This document shows positions 1 to 12,200 of a stretch of 64,000 nt of DNA, in pieces. The DNA is taken from assembly GCA_033239525.1 (NCBI GenBank), contig BSYO01000024.1, forward strand, positions 12,147,268-12,211,267, written 5' to 3'. The stretch is from Nepenthes gracilis. Its lineage: Eukaryota; Streptophyta; Magnoliopsida; Caryophyllales; Nepenthaceae. Positions within the stretch are counted from its first letter, which is position 1. Each line of letters opens with the position of its first letter. The notes under the pieces were generated by a model, which saw nothing but the letters and a program-made list of their open reading frames with translations, was not told the DNA's origin and did no database searches. A program made the position numbers and the translations under genes.

Positions 1-1776
1 TGTCCACGAACACCACAGTAATCATTGAATAAAAATTGAGTCAGAAGGTCAACAATGGCCGACAGGAAGCAGCAGATGTAGAAGTATAGGCGCCTGACAT
101 CCACAGTTGGAAAGTTATATCATGCAGTCACAGTCCAAATAAATAAAAATATATGTAGTATCATAATATTCTTAATTTTTTTGAACGTATTTTGATATTT
201 ATTTTATTATACAATTATGATATAAGTCGGGAATCAGAATTTAACCGGAGATATTTTTAATCAAGCTGGTAAATTTGTTAGTTAGATTTTATATAATATA
301 AGTTCAAATAAAAAATTAATTTTATATTTAATTAATAAAAATAAATTTTTATTTTTAACTTATTTTTTTAAAAATATTTATTTTACTATTTAATTATATT
401 TTAATAATAAATAAATATTTTTAAAAAGATAATTATTCTCAAATTTTTAAAAATAACTATTATTACCTTTCCACTAGTATTAATTATCCCGAATAGTTAA
501 AAAAAAAACTATACCTATATTAATTTTTTTATATTCCAAAAATATCTTGACATATATATATATAATCATTTGATATATATAATTATTTAATAGTTATATT
601 TAATAAATATTTGTTATATATACATAATATTATATATACGTAAGATTTAATAAATATTTAATATGTAATATTATATTAAATAATTAATAAATATTTAATA
701 TATATACATATTATATATTTAATTATATATATAATATTAAATATTTATTAAATATATATTTTTTATGATAAAAATATATATTATACTAAATAATAATTTA
801 AAATAATGTATATATATATAACGAAAAAATATCTTTTTCACTAAATAAGAGCAAAAAAATAATTACGATATATTTTTACCTTATTATTCATATTATTCTA
901 CAAATTAAATATTAAAATAATAAATTTTAATTTATTCTATATTAATAATTAAATATGAGAATAACAATTTTTAATTCTATTTCAATCTTATTCTATTCTC
1001 TAAAAATAATTATTTTATTCCTATATTATTCTATTTCAGTAACCAAACGTATCGTAAAGGAATAAAATTTACTCAATTTATCCTTAACGTTTAAGTTAGA
1101 ACTGCATTAATTAAAATAAAAGGCAAGTAAGATATATGAAAGAAAAATATTTGTGGAGGATAAACACTATTGCTTAGAGTGTTTTTGTAGGGAATAGATT
1201 ATCAGGTAGACAGGCTCCTAAATTTTAGGTATAGACTTAAGTATTATTAGACTTATATTTAAATTTTAGGTTGATATGAAATGCCAATTGACGTGTGACA
1301 TAATTGACTCCAACCAACAAGTGGCCAATGTGGCTTATCGTTAGATCTAACAATTCATCTATTTTTTAAGACATTTATTTGACATTATAATTTTTTCGCT
1401 TGACCAATTTTTGACAATTTGCTTTTCTTACGGCTTGCTTCTTTTTACAAGATAGTACTTTGAAACCTATCAGTTGATGCTACTATAGATAAAAATATTA
1501 GCTTATACGGTTTATTTATACTAATATATATTAACTAACAATTTCATAATGGGTTTCTATATCAGCGGATATGATCAATATATTAATTAATATTTAAAAT
1601 ATTTATCGACATATCAACCTAAACGGCCTGTCAGTTTATAATTTTTAAAAATTTTATCCATATAATATGTCCGATATTAATATATGATCTCGAACTATCA
1701 ATTATATATATGATTTCGATCAATACCAATTTTGATAATTTTGTCTATAGTTGTACGCTTGTTCTAGCAATCCTGT
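1..1776. other. AT-rich intergenic DNA, no gene seen
   Basis: This stretch is very rich in A and T, with short TA runs around 550-820. I find no open reading frame with a recognisable protein family and no RNA gene. It ends where the LTR of the element at 1777 begins. Confidence 0.6.
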
Positions 1777-2871
1777 TGATGGGTCCAGTATCAATGGCCA
1801 ACCTAAACTCCGAATTGATGCACAGCTTGTCGAAGCTCTTTCCAGGCCAAGCGTAAGCCTAGCCGAGCGGCCCAGCAGTCCGAGCCAGTAAAACTTCTCA
1901 AAATATTCTGTCTAAGATGCGATATCGCCCAGGCAAGTAGGGATAATTCCATGAATTACATCACAAAAGCAATTGTTATAGTTGGCTCCAGTGGGCTCAA
2001 CAAAATCTATAACTGTCGCCAGTTAGTCACCCTCTTATGAGTACATCTCTATAAGTAGCTCGTTGGTCAGGCGCACTCCTAGAGCCCTGCTCTTGCTCTC
2101 CATCCAGGAGGCGCGTTCTCTACCTAGGAAGCCTGCTATACAAGAGCTAAGCCCTCCAACCAGGCGCCATGCCTTCCGTTCAGGAGGCCCTCCATCTAGG
2201 CATCACACCCTCCATCTAAAAGCTATACCCTCCATCTAGGTCCCATACCCTCCATTCAAGTGCTATACCCTCCATCTAGGAGGACCATCATCTAGGAGTC
2301 ATGTCCTCCATCTAGGTGTCATACCCTCCATCCAGGAGGCCCACCATCCAGAAAGTCTTCTATCTAGACAAAATGTCATTCACCCAGGAGGCCCTCCTTC
2401 CAGGGGCCATACCCTCCATCTTGAAGGCCCATAATCCAAGTGTCCTCCATCCAGGAGGTCTGCCCTATATTCAGGCAACCCATTAGTCATGCGCACCTCT
2501 AAGCCATCTATCAGTCGATCGCGCCTCTAAGCCACCCCTAGTCGAGCGCACTTTATAAATTGTACCCTGGTTAGGCACACTCTCGAAACTTAGTCCTTCA
2601 TCTTATAGCCTCCCCTCATCAGGGCATACCCCTAAGCCACCCCTTTAGTCAAACACACTTTCAATGAATTGAGAAAGATTTCTAACTTGAGTATTGGAGG
2701 ATGTATTAAAAAATGACTTTTGCCAATTTTCTTAATTCTTATTTGTTAGTTGTGTTGCGTAAAATCCAGATTTAAAGTGACGGAGACCGTAACTACTTCA
2801 ATTCGATCTATCACGAAAGATCAAGTGTCTCATAAATTCGTACAATAATTCGGTACCTACAGGATATATCA
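1777..2871 (+). repeat. Left LTR of the 1777-8429 element
   Basis: The repeat is about 1095 bp, beginning TGATGGGTCC and ending ATATATCA. From about 2060 to 2480 it holds irregular units built on CCCTCCATCTAGG. From about 2480 to 2650 it holds units of the type CTAAGCCACCCCTAGTCGAGCGCAC. Near its end (2839-2853) is CGTACAATAATTCGG, which recurs in the other TGATG-type LTRs of the window. Confidence 0.75.
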
Positions 2872-3525
2872 TTGGTATCATTTGTGGAAACGACTAAAAG
2901 TTTAACCACTGTACCTACAAGAACAAACATGGTCAGCATCTCGAGTATGAGCCAACGCACCAGCCAGAGACATTGCCGCCATGGCAACACCCCCCCTTCG
3001 AGTTGCCATGCGGATGGATAACCAGCCCGAGTGTGCAATTGCCTGATGCCTAGCTGAGTGTCCTGACTTTTTGAGCCCCAAACCATCCGCACTTGTTCTA
3101 AGGTGTAATTTTGGGGGCTCCACCCTTCGACTTCCAAGTGATTAGAGAGATTCTGTATCCCCAGAGGATCCAGTGGCCCGATGACCTTAGGGACCCAGCG
3201 GCTGCGAGAGATGGGGGCCTTGCCACAACTGGAAGATTAACAAAGTCACCAAACAGGGAATGAAAACCAAGAATGAATGATCCATGTCACTCCCATGGCA
3301 ACTGGAGACCCCCTGCCCGAGAAGAAACTTCATGCAACACTAGTTGGCACCTCGTCAACCTGACAAGGTCACCAATCGCAATGAGGATTTGATTCCCACC
3401 ATCTCCTCGCAGCATCCGGAAACCCAACCAGGAGTCCCGCATTCAAAGCTCCAATCTAGTGTTTCGCTCGGATCACTCCTACACTTCACCAAACCCCCAA
3501 GGCCTCGCAAGTTCCCAATGCAGTG

Positions 3526-3950
3526 TTAGAACTAGGCTACGGTGGCAGTGCCCTCGACCCCTCACATGTGACATGCCACACCAAAAGATACTGTTGGTGT
3601 GCCGAGCGAGGCAGGTAGCAGGTTGGGACGTCCTCGAGGGTAGTGGAGCACTCAACCCCTATATACGGTGTCCCTCTCTACAAAACACCGGCCAAAGTCC
3701 ACCCTTAGTACCTACAAGTTTTGTGTCAACAGCATAAGGTCGATGTCCGAAATCATACTGCCAGACAGCTATCAATCAGTAGGCTGGGACACCCTCAAAT
3801 GCAATAGTGCTCTCAGTCCCTCACATGCAGTGGTTCCACGCCAAAGATATTTTCACCGCATAAAGCGCAACAGGCAGCAGACTAGAACATCATCAAGAGC
3901 AGCAGAGCACTTAGCCCCCTGCATGTGGTGCCCCTCGCTAGAAGGCATTG
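3526..3950 (+). repeat. Diverged tandem units inside the LARD-like element
   Basis: Four related stretches start near 3526, 3618, 3775 and 3877. Each follows the pattern GGTTGGGAC, CCTCGAGG, AGTGGAGCACTCA, CCCCTCACATG, GTGCCCC, AAAGATA. Spacing varies between about 90 and 160 bp. They are aligned by eye only. Confidence 0.4.
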
Positions 3951-4721
3951 GCTTTGTGTAACACCAGCTTGGTCAGGTGAACCCTACGGTTTGGAGTATA
4001 GAGGCCGCAGACACAAGACCACCAGCATATGTGGTTAGACCCCCTGTAGATGGGGACCACTCCTGGCCTCAGCAATCCTCCAAAGTAGGGCACACCAGCT
4101 ACGACTCCAGGTTAGAAAGCCGATCCCATGGAAACGTCTCTCATCGGCCCATTACATAGTAGCAAACCACACAGAAACTATCATAGCTCGTGCAATGGGG
4201 GCCCCGACATGCTTGATCCACTACCCATTGCATCGCACTAGGAATCGATCGGCCAAGCACCATACCAGTTTAGGTTATTCGAGGCCGTATCGACTGACAA
4301 TAGAATCCAAGCCACTGGCCATCGGACCACCTAGCGTGACAGCCTGGCACTGCCCAATCAATCCAAGGTGGAGGACCAAGTCCCAAGAAGTATAGAAACC
4401 ATAAAGCCAAAGCAATTGCCAAAACACCTCGGTGATCCTCCAAAGCGGTGCATGCCAGTCGTGCGTCCGAGACAGCAACTGGTCCCAGGGGCATAGCACA
4501 CCATCCGCCATAAAGCACCTCCGGTGATTCGACACCGAATCCAAGTAAATCTTGCATGCATCATACTACTTGCTCAAATCATGCTATTATTAATGAAATA
4601 GTCATTTCATCTGATCATGCAAGTGCCTGCATATTATTTCATTGTATCAAGTGATCTAAACGGTCCCTAAGTCAGACATGTTTTTCCTCACCTGCTACTT
4701 AACCTATGGATGGTCAAAGAA

Positions 4722-4901
4722 CCTTAATCCCGTTACTGAGTAGCCCATACGCAGTTGAATTTTGAACCTCAATCCTGCCACTGAGTGGCCCATACGCGGT
4801 TAAATTTTGAACCTCAGACCCATTACCAATCGGCCTATATGCGGTCAAATTTTAAACTTTAGTATTGTTATTGAGCAGCCCGTGCATGGTCAAATACAAA
4901 A
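4722..4901 (+). repeat. 45-bp minisatellite, four copies
   Basis: Units start at 4722, 4767, 4812 and 4857, and a fifth begins at 4902 but decays. The period is exactly 45 bp. Shared words include CCTCAATCC, CACTGAGTGGCCCATACGC and GGTTAAATTTTGAA. The copies have many substitutions but no length change, so the array is old. Confidence 0.8.
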
Positions 4902-7263
4902 CCTTAGGGGACTTTTATGGTATGCGCATGGCGACCTCCTCTTGAAGGAGAGAGCACCATCAGTCAACAATGATCAACGAATTAGGACCAGACACGTGTG
5001 AGTTACAACATCCTCTAATAGGATCGAGCACCAACATGGTAACATGTGGGCAACGGCCTAGACTTTGCCAATATGGTAACCTTACTCAAATGATCAACCA
5101 AACTCAACGATGATAGCTCCTGTTCTTAGCTGACATACGAGGTGTACCTGTGTCACGACCTCATTCCAACTGGGGTGAGCACAATCCATCACAGACATCA
5201 CGGTGTCGATCCATTCACTCGACTTGCTTGCCAAAGAGTCCCTTGCTCTAGCATCGGAGCCGCTAGGGCTCCTCGCCCTCAGTCCATCCAAATGACTCAT
5301 TAGTAGCAACGCATGAGATGTACCCTTCCAAGAAATGCAAAACTCTACATGCTCTTATAGCTCGAATGATTGACTACCCTAAGGCGGGAAGCCCTCGACA
5401 AGTGTGGTGAAGGCTTACCTTCTATCTCCAAAAGATCTACCAAGTCAGATCAATGCCGAGCTCGAGTGCCCCTTGAATCAGAGGCGCCAATAGGAAGGTC
5501 CAAGATCAGCAATAATCCACCAGGCAGAGCGAAATCCTTTGCCCTCCACCTCTTCATGCATAGTCTCTCTAGAAGGCAGCAAGTCACCACTCGACCTCCC
5601 AAAACACGTCCTCGCAGTAAGGAAATTCGATCCCAACCTCAAGATCTTTCCTCTACAAGCTCCTAGATTTCCCCAGAGACTCGAACGACTCATGGTTCAA
5701 GTCGGCATTTCATTCTCGACTCTACGGGGACCTCAACTCCTGAAACAGGTCAACCAAGAACATCAAGCTCATGAACGACACAGTTCCTGCATGACAACTC
5801 CATCTCTCAGCGTAGCCCGCTAGCGATTAATGGTGCCTTGGTGCACTATTTCTCAAGGATAGCAAGCCGAAAAATCCAAGCCCTAGTAGACTCGAGACTA
5901 ATCCAACCGGTCGGTGCCCAAACTAAGCATTGGGGTGGACCGCTGCAAGTCACACCACTAGAAGACCAAGAAGCTAACTAGCTGAGCATCAAGTCATCAA
6001 GAAATCAAGCAACAAATGGTGCTCAACCCTAACAAGCCTGAAGCGGGCTTGGCCGGCCCTTGTCCCTGCCAAGTATGGGGATGAGTAGTCGTGAGCCGAA
6101 TTGCCAGAAAAATAAGTTTTCATAGCACCAGATTGTCAGACCGGTACAGCCTAAGCAACTGAAGGCACCATCTAAACGCTTCAATCATTCACACCTTACA
6201 AGAATATCGGAGCCATACAACAAAGTTAAAGAATGCTAGGTAATTTCATTCATCAATTCATTTGACAAAGTATAAAACCCACAGCGGCTGACATACAACT
6301 CAAAGGAAGAAAAATACATGGAACGACGATTCAACTTCCGAAACCCTACTCCACCAAGTCAAGCACCCGTAGGGTAAGAGGGCACATTACCCAAGAACGA
6401 AATCTCAGTGGCAGACCACCACGTTTCTGGCTGGTCGAGAAGATTAGGCTCTTATGTGCCGCCTCCCATAGGTTGCTAAAGTAGGAAGCGCATATCGAAA
6501 CCCTCCCTAGCAAGAGCAGGGGATCATTTATCTGCTCTCACCCAGGAGGCGACCGCCAGATATCGTCCACCAAGGCAGACCATAGTCATGCAAACAGGAG
6601 GCTACACCAGACCCAGTGCATTGATGATGGCTAGACCCAAGGTGGATCGAGAAATCTCCTCCTCCGAAAGATGCCAATAGTCCCACGTAAGCCACAAATG
6701 GAGTGCCTTTCTGCCCAGACAGGAAGAGGAAGAAGTGACCTTCCCCACCGTGGCAAAACCACCACTCCACTAAGTCGTCTCGGTAAGGACTATGCTATAT
6801 TAGCTGGGAGTAGTATATGATGGTGACCCTACACTGGGGCCATCCTCATCACCGCCTGAGGCCAATCAAAGCAAGGGAATCCAGGCAAACTTCAAATGCA
6901 CCTTCAAGCCTCTCTAAACTTCCTTCGATCTCAGCCAATGGTAGCACAAGATCCATACCTACTTCGATCGCTTGCATCACTTCGCTGATGGGAGAATGGA
7001 TCGTGAAACAAGGCGCAGGAAGCCCCTCCATCTAGAGCCAGGGGAGGAGGTCAATGAGCAAGTATTGTAGAAGGTCGCGGCCGTCGGCACCTTTCGTAAA
7101 GAATCAATAGGTTCAAAGAGCTGAATCGCCACCAAACCTTGCCAAACATAGTAAAAATCTGTAAGACATATGGGAAATGAATATGTGTATAGACCTGTAT
7201 GACGACATCCCATCATTACATGCCGGGGGTTAAAATTTCGAACCTTCCGATATGAGAGGCTAA

Positions 7264-8429
7264 TGATGGGTCCACTACCATGGGCCAGTCCAAACTCCTA
7301 ATTACAGCAAATGGATAGCCCATCAGAAGCTCCTCCAAGTCCAGCACAAGACTCGTCGAATGGCCCAATAGTCCGGGCTAGCAAATTTTCTCAAGATATC
7401 CTAGCTAAAATCCCATATCGCCCAAGTTAATATAAGTGATTTTGTGAATTACACCATAAAAGCAATTGCCACGGTAGACTTCCCATGCTCTAGAGGGCTC
7501 AGCAAAATCTGCAATCACTGCCAATCAGTCACTCTTTTATGAGTGCATCTCCATAAGTAACCCATTGGTCAAGCACCATGCCCTCCATCTAGGAGACCCT
7601 CCATCCAGGTGTATACCCTCCATCCATGAGGCCTTCCATCTAGGAGTCATACCCTCATCTAGGAGGCTCATCATCCAAGCGTCATGCCCTCTATCCAGGA
7701 AGCCTTCCATTCAAGCACCATACCCTCTATCTAGAAGTCCCTCTATTTAGGCGCCATGCCCTCCATTCAGGAAGCCCAGTCTACATCTAACCGGCTTATT
7801 GATTGACGCACCTTTAAGTCGTCTCTCAACTAAATGTGACACTAAGCCGCCCCTTAGTCGGGCGTATCTTATAACCGTTCTTGGTTGGGTATACTTTCGG
7901 AGCTCAATCTTCCATCTCATAAGTCGCCCCTCAATTGGACGCACCTCAAAACAGCCTCTCAGCCGGGTGTGTCTCTAAGCCGCCCCTAGTCGTGTGCACT
8001 ATGGAGTATAGTCCTCTATCTCTCTAAGTCGCCCCTTAGTCGGGTACATCACTAAGTCGCCCATCAGTCAAGTGCACCTCTGAGTCGTCCCTCAACTAGA
8101 CATATCTCGAAGCTGCCCTTAACAAGGCACATCACTAAGCCGTCCCTTGGTCGAACGCATTCACACTCTATCCCCAAAAGACATTTATCCACGCATATTT
8201 TTCACGTCCTCGTATCTTTCTATCGGTTGAGAAAGATTTCAAACTTAAATATCAGATTATATATTGGGGGACGATTCCCGTCAATTTTCTAACATCTTAT
8301 TTATTAATTGTGTTGCGCAGAATTAATGTTTAAAGTGGCAGATATTGGACCCATTTCAGTTTAACCCACTGTAAAATATCAAGCGATTTCCTAATCTGTA
8401 CAATAATTTGATACCCATGGGATGCATCA
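7264..8429 (+). repeat. Right LTR of the 1777-8429 element
   Basis: The repeat is about 1166 bp, beginning TGATGGGTCCACTACC and ending GATGCATCA. It carries the same two kinds of internal unit as the left LTR: CCCTCCATC units from about 7570 to 7790 and TAAGTCGCCCCTTAGTCGGG units from about 7850 to 8160. The two LTRs differ in repeat copy number and by many substitutions, so the insertion is not recent. Confidence 0.75.
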
Positions 8430-9060
8430 ACTATATTCTAAGATTAGCTATCTAATAATATGCTTACTCTAATAAAATAATTTTTCAATATCCCAAAACA
8501 TTCTAACCATTCAAGTTCTAATATTTTTATTTGGGTCTATCGATTTCAATGACCCATTAAATTATAAATTCATAGTTTCACCAATACGCCACCTAGAGAA
8601 AGCAAATACCAAAGCCCTGTTTCCCGGTAGCCCTTCTTCTTCGCGATGCGTTTTTCCTCGCTCATCATTCTCCTCTTTCTCTCTCCTTAACAAACTCTAT
8701 TTTTAAAGGAACAAATACGGAGAAAGATGAACTCCACTTAATATAATTCCACAATAAAGTTCTAAAATGAATTCAACAACTAAGATCAAATAATATAAAT
8801 TAAATAATTTAGATTATATTTTTAAAATTTTAATTTAGACCATTTAATTTGTATAATTTAATTTTTATAATATAAATAATTGTAATTTGTAATATTATAA
8901 AAATATATATTTTTTTAAAAAATAAATATAAAATATCCATACTATCTCTTACGGTCTCTCTAACTTTCTTGAGGAAGGTATCTTGCATGGAGTGAAGCTT
9001 AAATTATATAATAGCTACGAGGAACGCAGTGCTAACTTTCCCTTCCCCAGAAAATAAGGT
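8430..9060. other. Intergenic, upstream of ABCG25
   Basis: The stretch is AT-rich apart from a mixed-composition patch at about 8585-8690. No gene is recognised. The distal promoter of the transporter gene would lie here, but I see no specific element in this part. Confidence 0.5.
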
Positions 9061-9076
9061 GCCAGCTGGCACAGTG

Positions 9077-9150
9077 ACGTGCCCCGTGGCAATCACGTAT
9101 GACGTGGCAATCACCTATGACGTGGCGAGCACATTTCCAAATAAATAAAT
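9077..9150 (+). promoter_or_regulatory. Tandem ABRE-type array and TATA-like box of ABCG25
   Basis: An 18-bp direct repeat starts at 9085, 9103 and 9121 (CGTGGCAATCACGTATGA, then CGTGGCAATCACCTATGA, then a partial third copy). Its junctions create two ACGTGGC motifs (9102-9108 and 9120-9126), and a related ACGTGCC lies just before the array (9077-9083). ACGTGGC is the classic core of the ABA-responsive element bound by bZIP factors of the AREB/ABF group. An ATAAATAAATA stretch at 9141-9151 is a plausible TATA box, about 140 bp before the ATG. Because the next gene is an ABA exporter, ABA-induced expression is a reasonable inference; the sequence alone does not prove it. Confidence 0.65.
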
Positions 9151-9289
9151 AGAGCTCGGGGAAGTAGTGCATTGTGCTCTCTCCATCGTTACTTCGTCTT
9201 CTTCCTCGCACCACTCTGCTACTGCGCTCTCTGTACGGCAAATTTTCTTTCATTTTCCACTTTTCTCCCTGCAAGTTTCTCAGAAGAAT

Positions 9290-12200
9290 ATGTCAGTGGT
9301 TGGGGACGGGAATAATAGTAAGCCTCCCAGCTGTAACAATGGCGAGGTATCATCCGACCGCGCGGAACGATCCAGAGATTTCTCTCGAGATTCTCATCGC
9401 AATCGCTTGCCATCTCTCACGTCGTCTTTCTTTCCCGTGACTCTCAAGGTAAAAATCACCGTTGTTAAAGGTGCGACTGTAATTGTACGATCATAACCGT
9501 TGATATCAGCCATTCGTTACGCAGATTTATCTGCTCTGGATGAGATCAAACAATCACGACCTCTAAGCATTTTTCAAACCAGAAGAAAAGAAATATACGG
9601 AAAATCGACCTTTTTATTTTTATTTTTTAAATTAATTGATTTTTGGCTTGTTGCAGTTTGTGGACATATGCTACACAGTAAAGCTAGAGAGCAAGAGCAG
9701 AGGCAATATCAGGCAGAGGATATGTGGTGGTTCTAGATCATCGGATGATATAACGACGGCTACGATTGAGGAGAAGACGATCGTTAGTGGGATAACGGGA
9801 ATGGCATGCCCGGGAGAAATTTTAGCCGTCTTAGGTCCGTCCGGGAGCGGGAAATCAACGCTCCTCAATACGCTCGCAGGAAGGCTACATGGACACTCCC
9901 TCACCGGATCAATTCTCGCTAACAACAGAAAACTCACAAAATCGGTGCTCAGGCGAACCGGTTTCGTGACGCAAGATGACGTCCTCTACCCGCACCTCAC
10001 CGTCCGCGAGACGCTCATCTTCTGCGCGCTCCTCCGGCTCCCGAATTCCCTCTCGAGGGGTGAGAAAATCGCCGCGGCGGAATCGGTGATTGCGGAGCTA
10101 GGGCTGTCAAAGTGCGCGGGCACGATGATCGGGAACACCTTCATTCGCGGGATCTCAGGGGGTGAGAGAAAGAGGGTGAGCATCGCGCAAGAAATGCTGC
10201 TGAATCCGAGTTTGCTGATCCTGGACGAGCCGACGTCGGGATTGGATTCGACTGCTGCGTTTCGACTGATGTCGATGCTGGCGGGGCTGGCGATGAAGGC
10301 GAAGACCGTCGTAACTTCCGTACATCAGCCGTCGAGCCGAGTTTTCCAGATGTTTGACTCAGTGCTGTTGCTCAGTGAGGGGCACCCATTGTACTTCGGG
10401 AAAGGGAGCGATGCGATGCACTACTTTGAGACCGTCGGGTTCTCGCCGTCTTTCCCCATGAACCCTGCCGATTTTCTCCTCGATCTCGCTAATGGTACGT
10501 GTTTCCATCATCTCTCTATCATCTCATCTTCCTCAAAAAAATTCATAATTTACCGTTCATCTTCATGATCGCCGATTATGTTTTGATATGTATTAATCGA
10601 TTTTTCTCAAATAGTAAGGCTTCGTCTTCCTCTGCAAAATTAATAATTCTTTAAATTTTCAAGATCTCTTTGAAAATCTTAACATATATTAATTTTTGTA
10701 AAGAAATTAAATTCTAAAAAAATGTGGTTGAAAACTTTTGAAAAGACTGCTCGAGCCTTCAAAAGCTGAGATTTTGACTGACTTTGAATCTTAATTGACT
10801 ACGTGCAGATATAAAACATAAACTAAATAACTGCATAGATAAATAATTTGGCGTTGCTTCTGTTCTGTTTTTCCAAATATAGCAATGTCGTGGGGACGTA
10901 ATTAATTAATTAATTAATTAATTAATCATGATATTTTTAATTGTAATAATATTTATTTAAGTTATTTATTTTTATTAGTATAAATTTAAAAATGTTTTAT
11001 AATTGAGGATGTTTACGAATATTAAAGAGTCTCCTTGTGGTATTCCCACCAGCTGTAATATTTGGAACATAAAATGTTGAATAAATTTAGGGTTCAAGGC
11101 CTAAATTCATTTTTATTGTTAAATTTATAAAATAATTATTTTATTTTTTTATACTTTGTATTTTATAAATATTGTTCTAAGTATAAGTTGATTGGGTAAA
11201 TCGTATTTATTTATAAAGTATTAGAATTTAATACCAATTGATTATTAACAAAAATATAATTATTATATATCTTAATAATTAATAAAATCTAGTATATATT
11301 TCAAACAATGGCTCGGGAAGCTTTGTTTGATGTGTGATTATTTATTTATTTATTTATTTAAATTAAATTTTAGTTTTTTTTTTTTTTTTTTTTGGGGGGG
11401 GGGGGGGGACAAATTTTCCAGAAAAACACTCATTTTAGCTCACCTGTGACCTGTAAAGTGGCATGCTGATCTATTGTTGACGATGACTCTTATATCCATA
11501 CGACTATACTTGGAATTATGCTTCTAAGTATACTTGATACTTTTTGGCATAGCTTTTGAAATAATATTATATATATATATATATATATTTAAAACATTAT
11601 AAATTAAATATTTTCCATAAAATTGATTGAATTTTATATTTTTTCAAATAATTAAATTTCTTTATAGATTTTTTTAGAGCTAGAATTTCTGCTTGCCTAT
11701 GCTTCTTTGGGGTCGTACTACACTCCTCTATAGTAGGGCCTTTAATAATTCATAGTATACAATCATATAATCTTTTGAATATTTAACCATTTTCTTATAT
11801 ATCATGGTTATATTATTATCAAAAAATATCTATTAAAATAAGATATATTGTAAAATAAATTTAAAATTATAAGTTGACAATATATTACAATTTTATTGTA
11901 GCGTTATAAAAAATTAGCTGATATTTTTATCAAGTATAATAACCTGACAAGTATTATCGCTTTAACATTATGGAGAATCCTAGGATGCCCCTAGCCATTA
12001 TTCTTAGCCATAAGGTAAGATTTATTAAACTTAGTTATAAATAATTTAAGTTGCTCTCTTAGATGATCTCATTGGTCTATGATTCCTCGGTACATAGGGC
12101 CAACCTTTTTCTAATAAGCATCAAAAAGTCCCAATGTTTTTTTGGTGGGTTTGAGCCAAACTTGGGGTGGATTAGTTTACCTATAAAGACTATGCGTAGC

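Larger units (their letters stand above)
1777..8429 (+). mobile_element. Non-coding LTR retrotransposon (LARD-like, Tat-type ends)
   Basis: Two long direct repeats (1777-2871 and 7264-8429) both begin TGATGGGTCCA and end in ATCA, enclosing about 4.4 kb. Directly after the left repeat comes TTGGTATCATTTGTGG, which resembles the primer-binding junction usual in plant Gypsy elements (TTGGTGCCGTCTGTGGG). A short purine-rich stretch (GAGAGGCTAA) precedes the right repeat. The interior has only short frames and no gag, protease, reverse transcriptase or integrase that I can recognise. It does contain tandem repeats. That pattern fits a large non-autonomous derivative that relied on enzymes from a related element. 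The flanking pentamers are CCTGT and ACTAT, which match at only three positions, so the target duplication is decayed or the ends were reshuffled. Confidence 0.75.

Noticed and set aside
1772..8434. Target duplication CCTGT/ACTAT for the LARD-like element
   Set aside because: Three of five matching bases is not enough to claim a target duplication.
9167..9289. Upstream in-frame extension of the ABCG25 first exon from 9167
   Set aside because: It would start at GTG and overlap the likely 5' UTR. The ATG at 9290 starts the N-terminus that resembles ABCG25.
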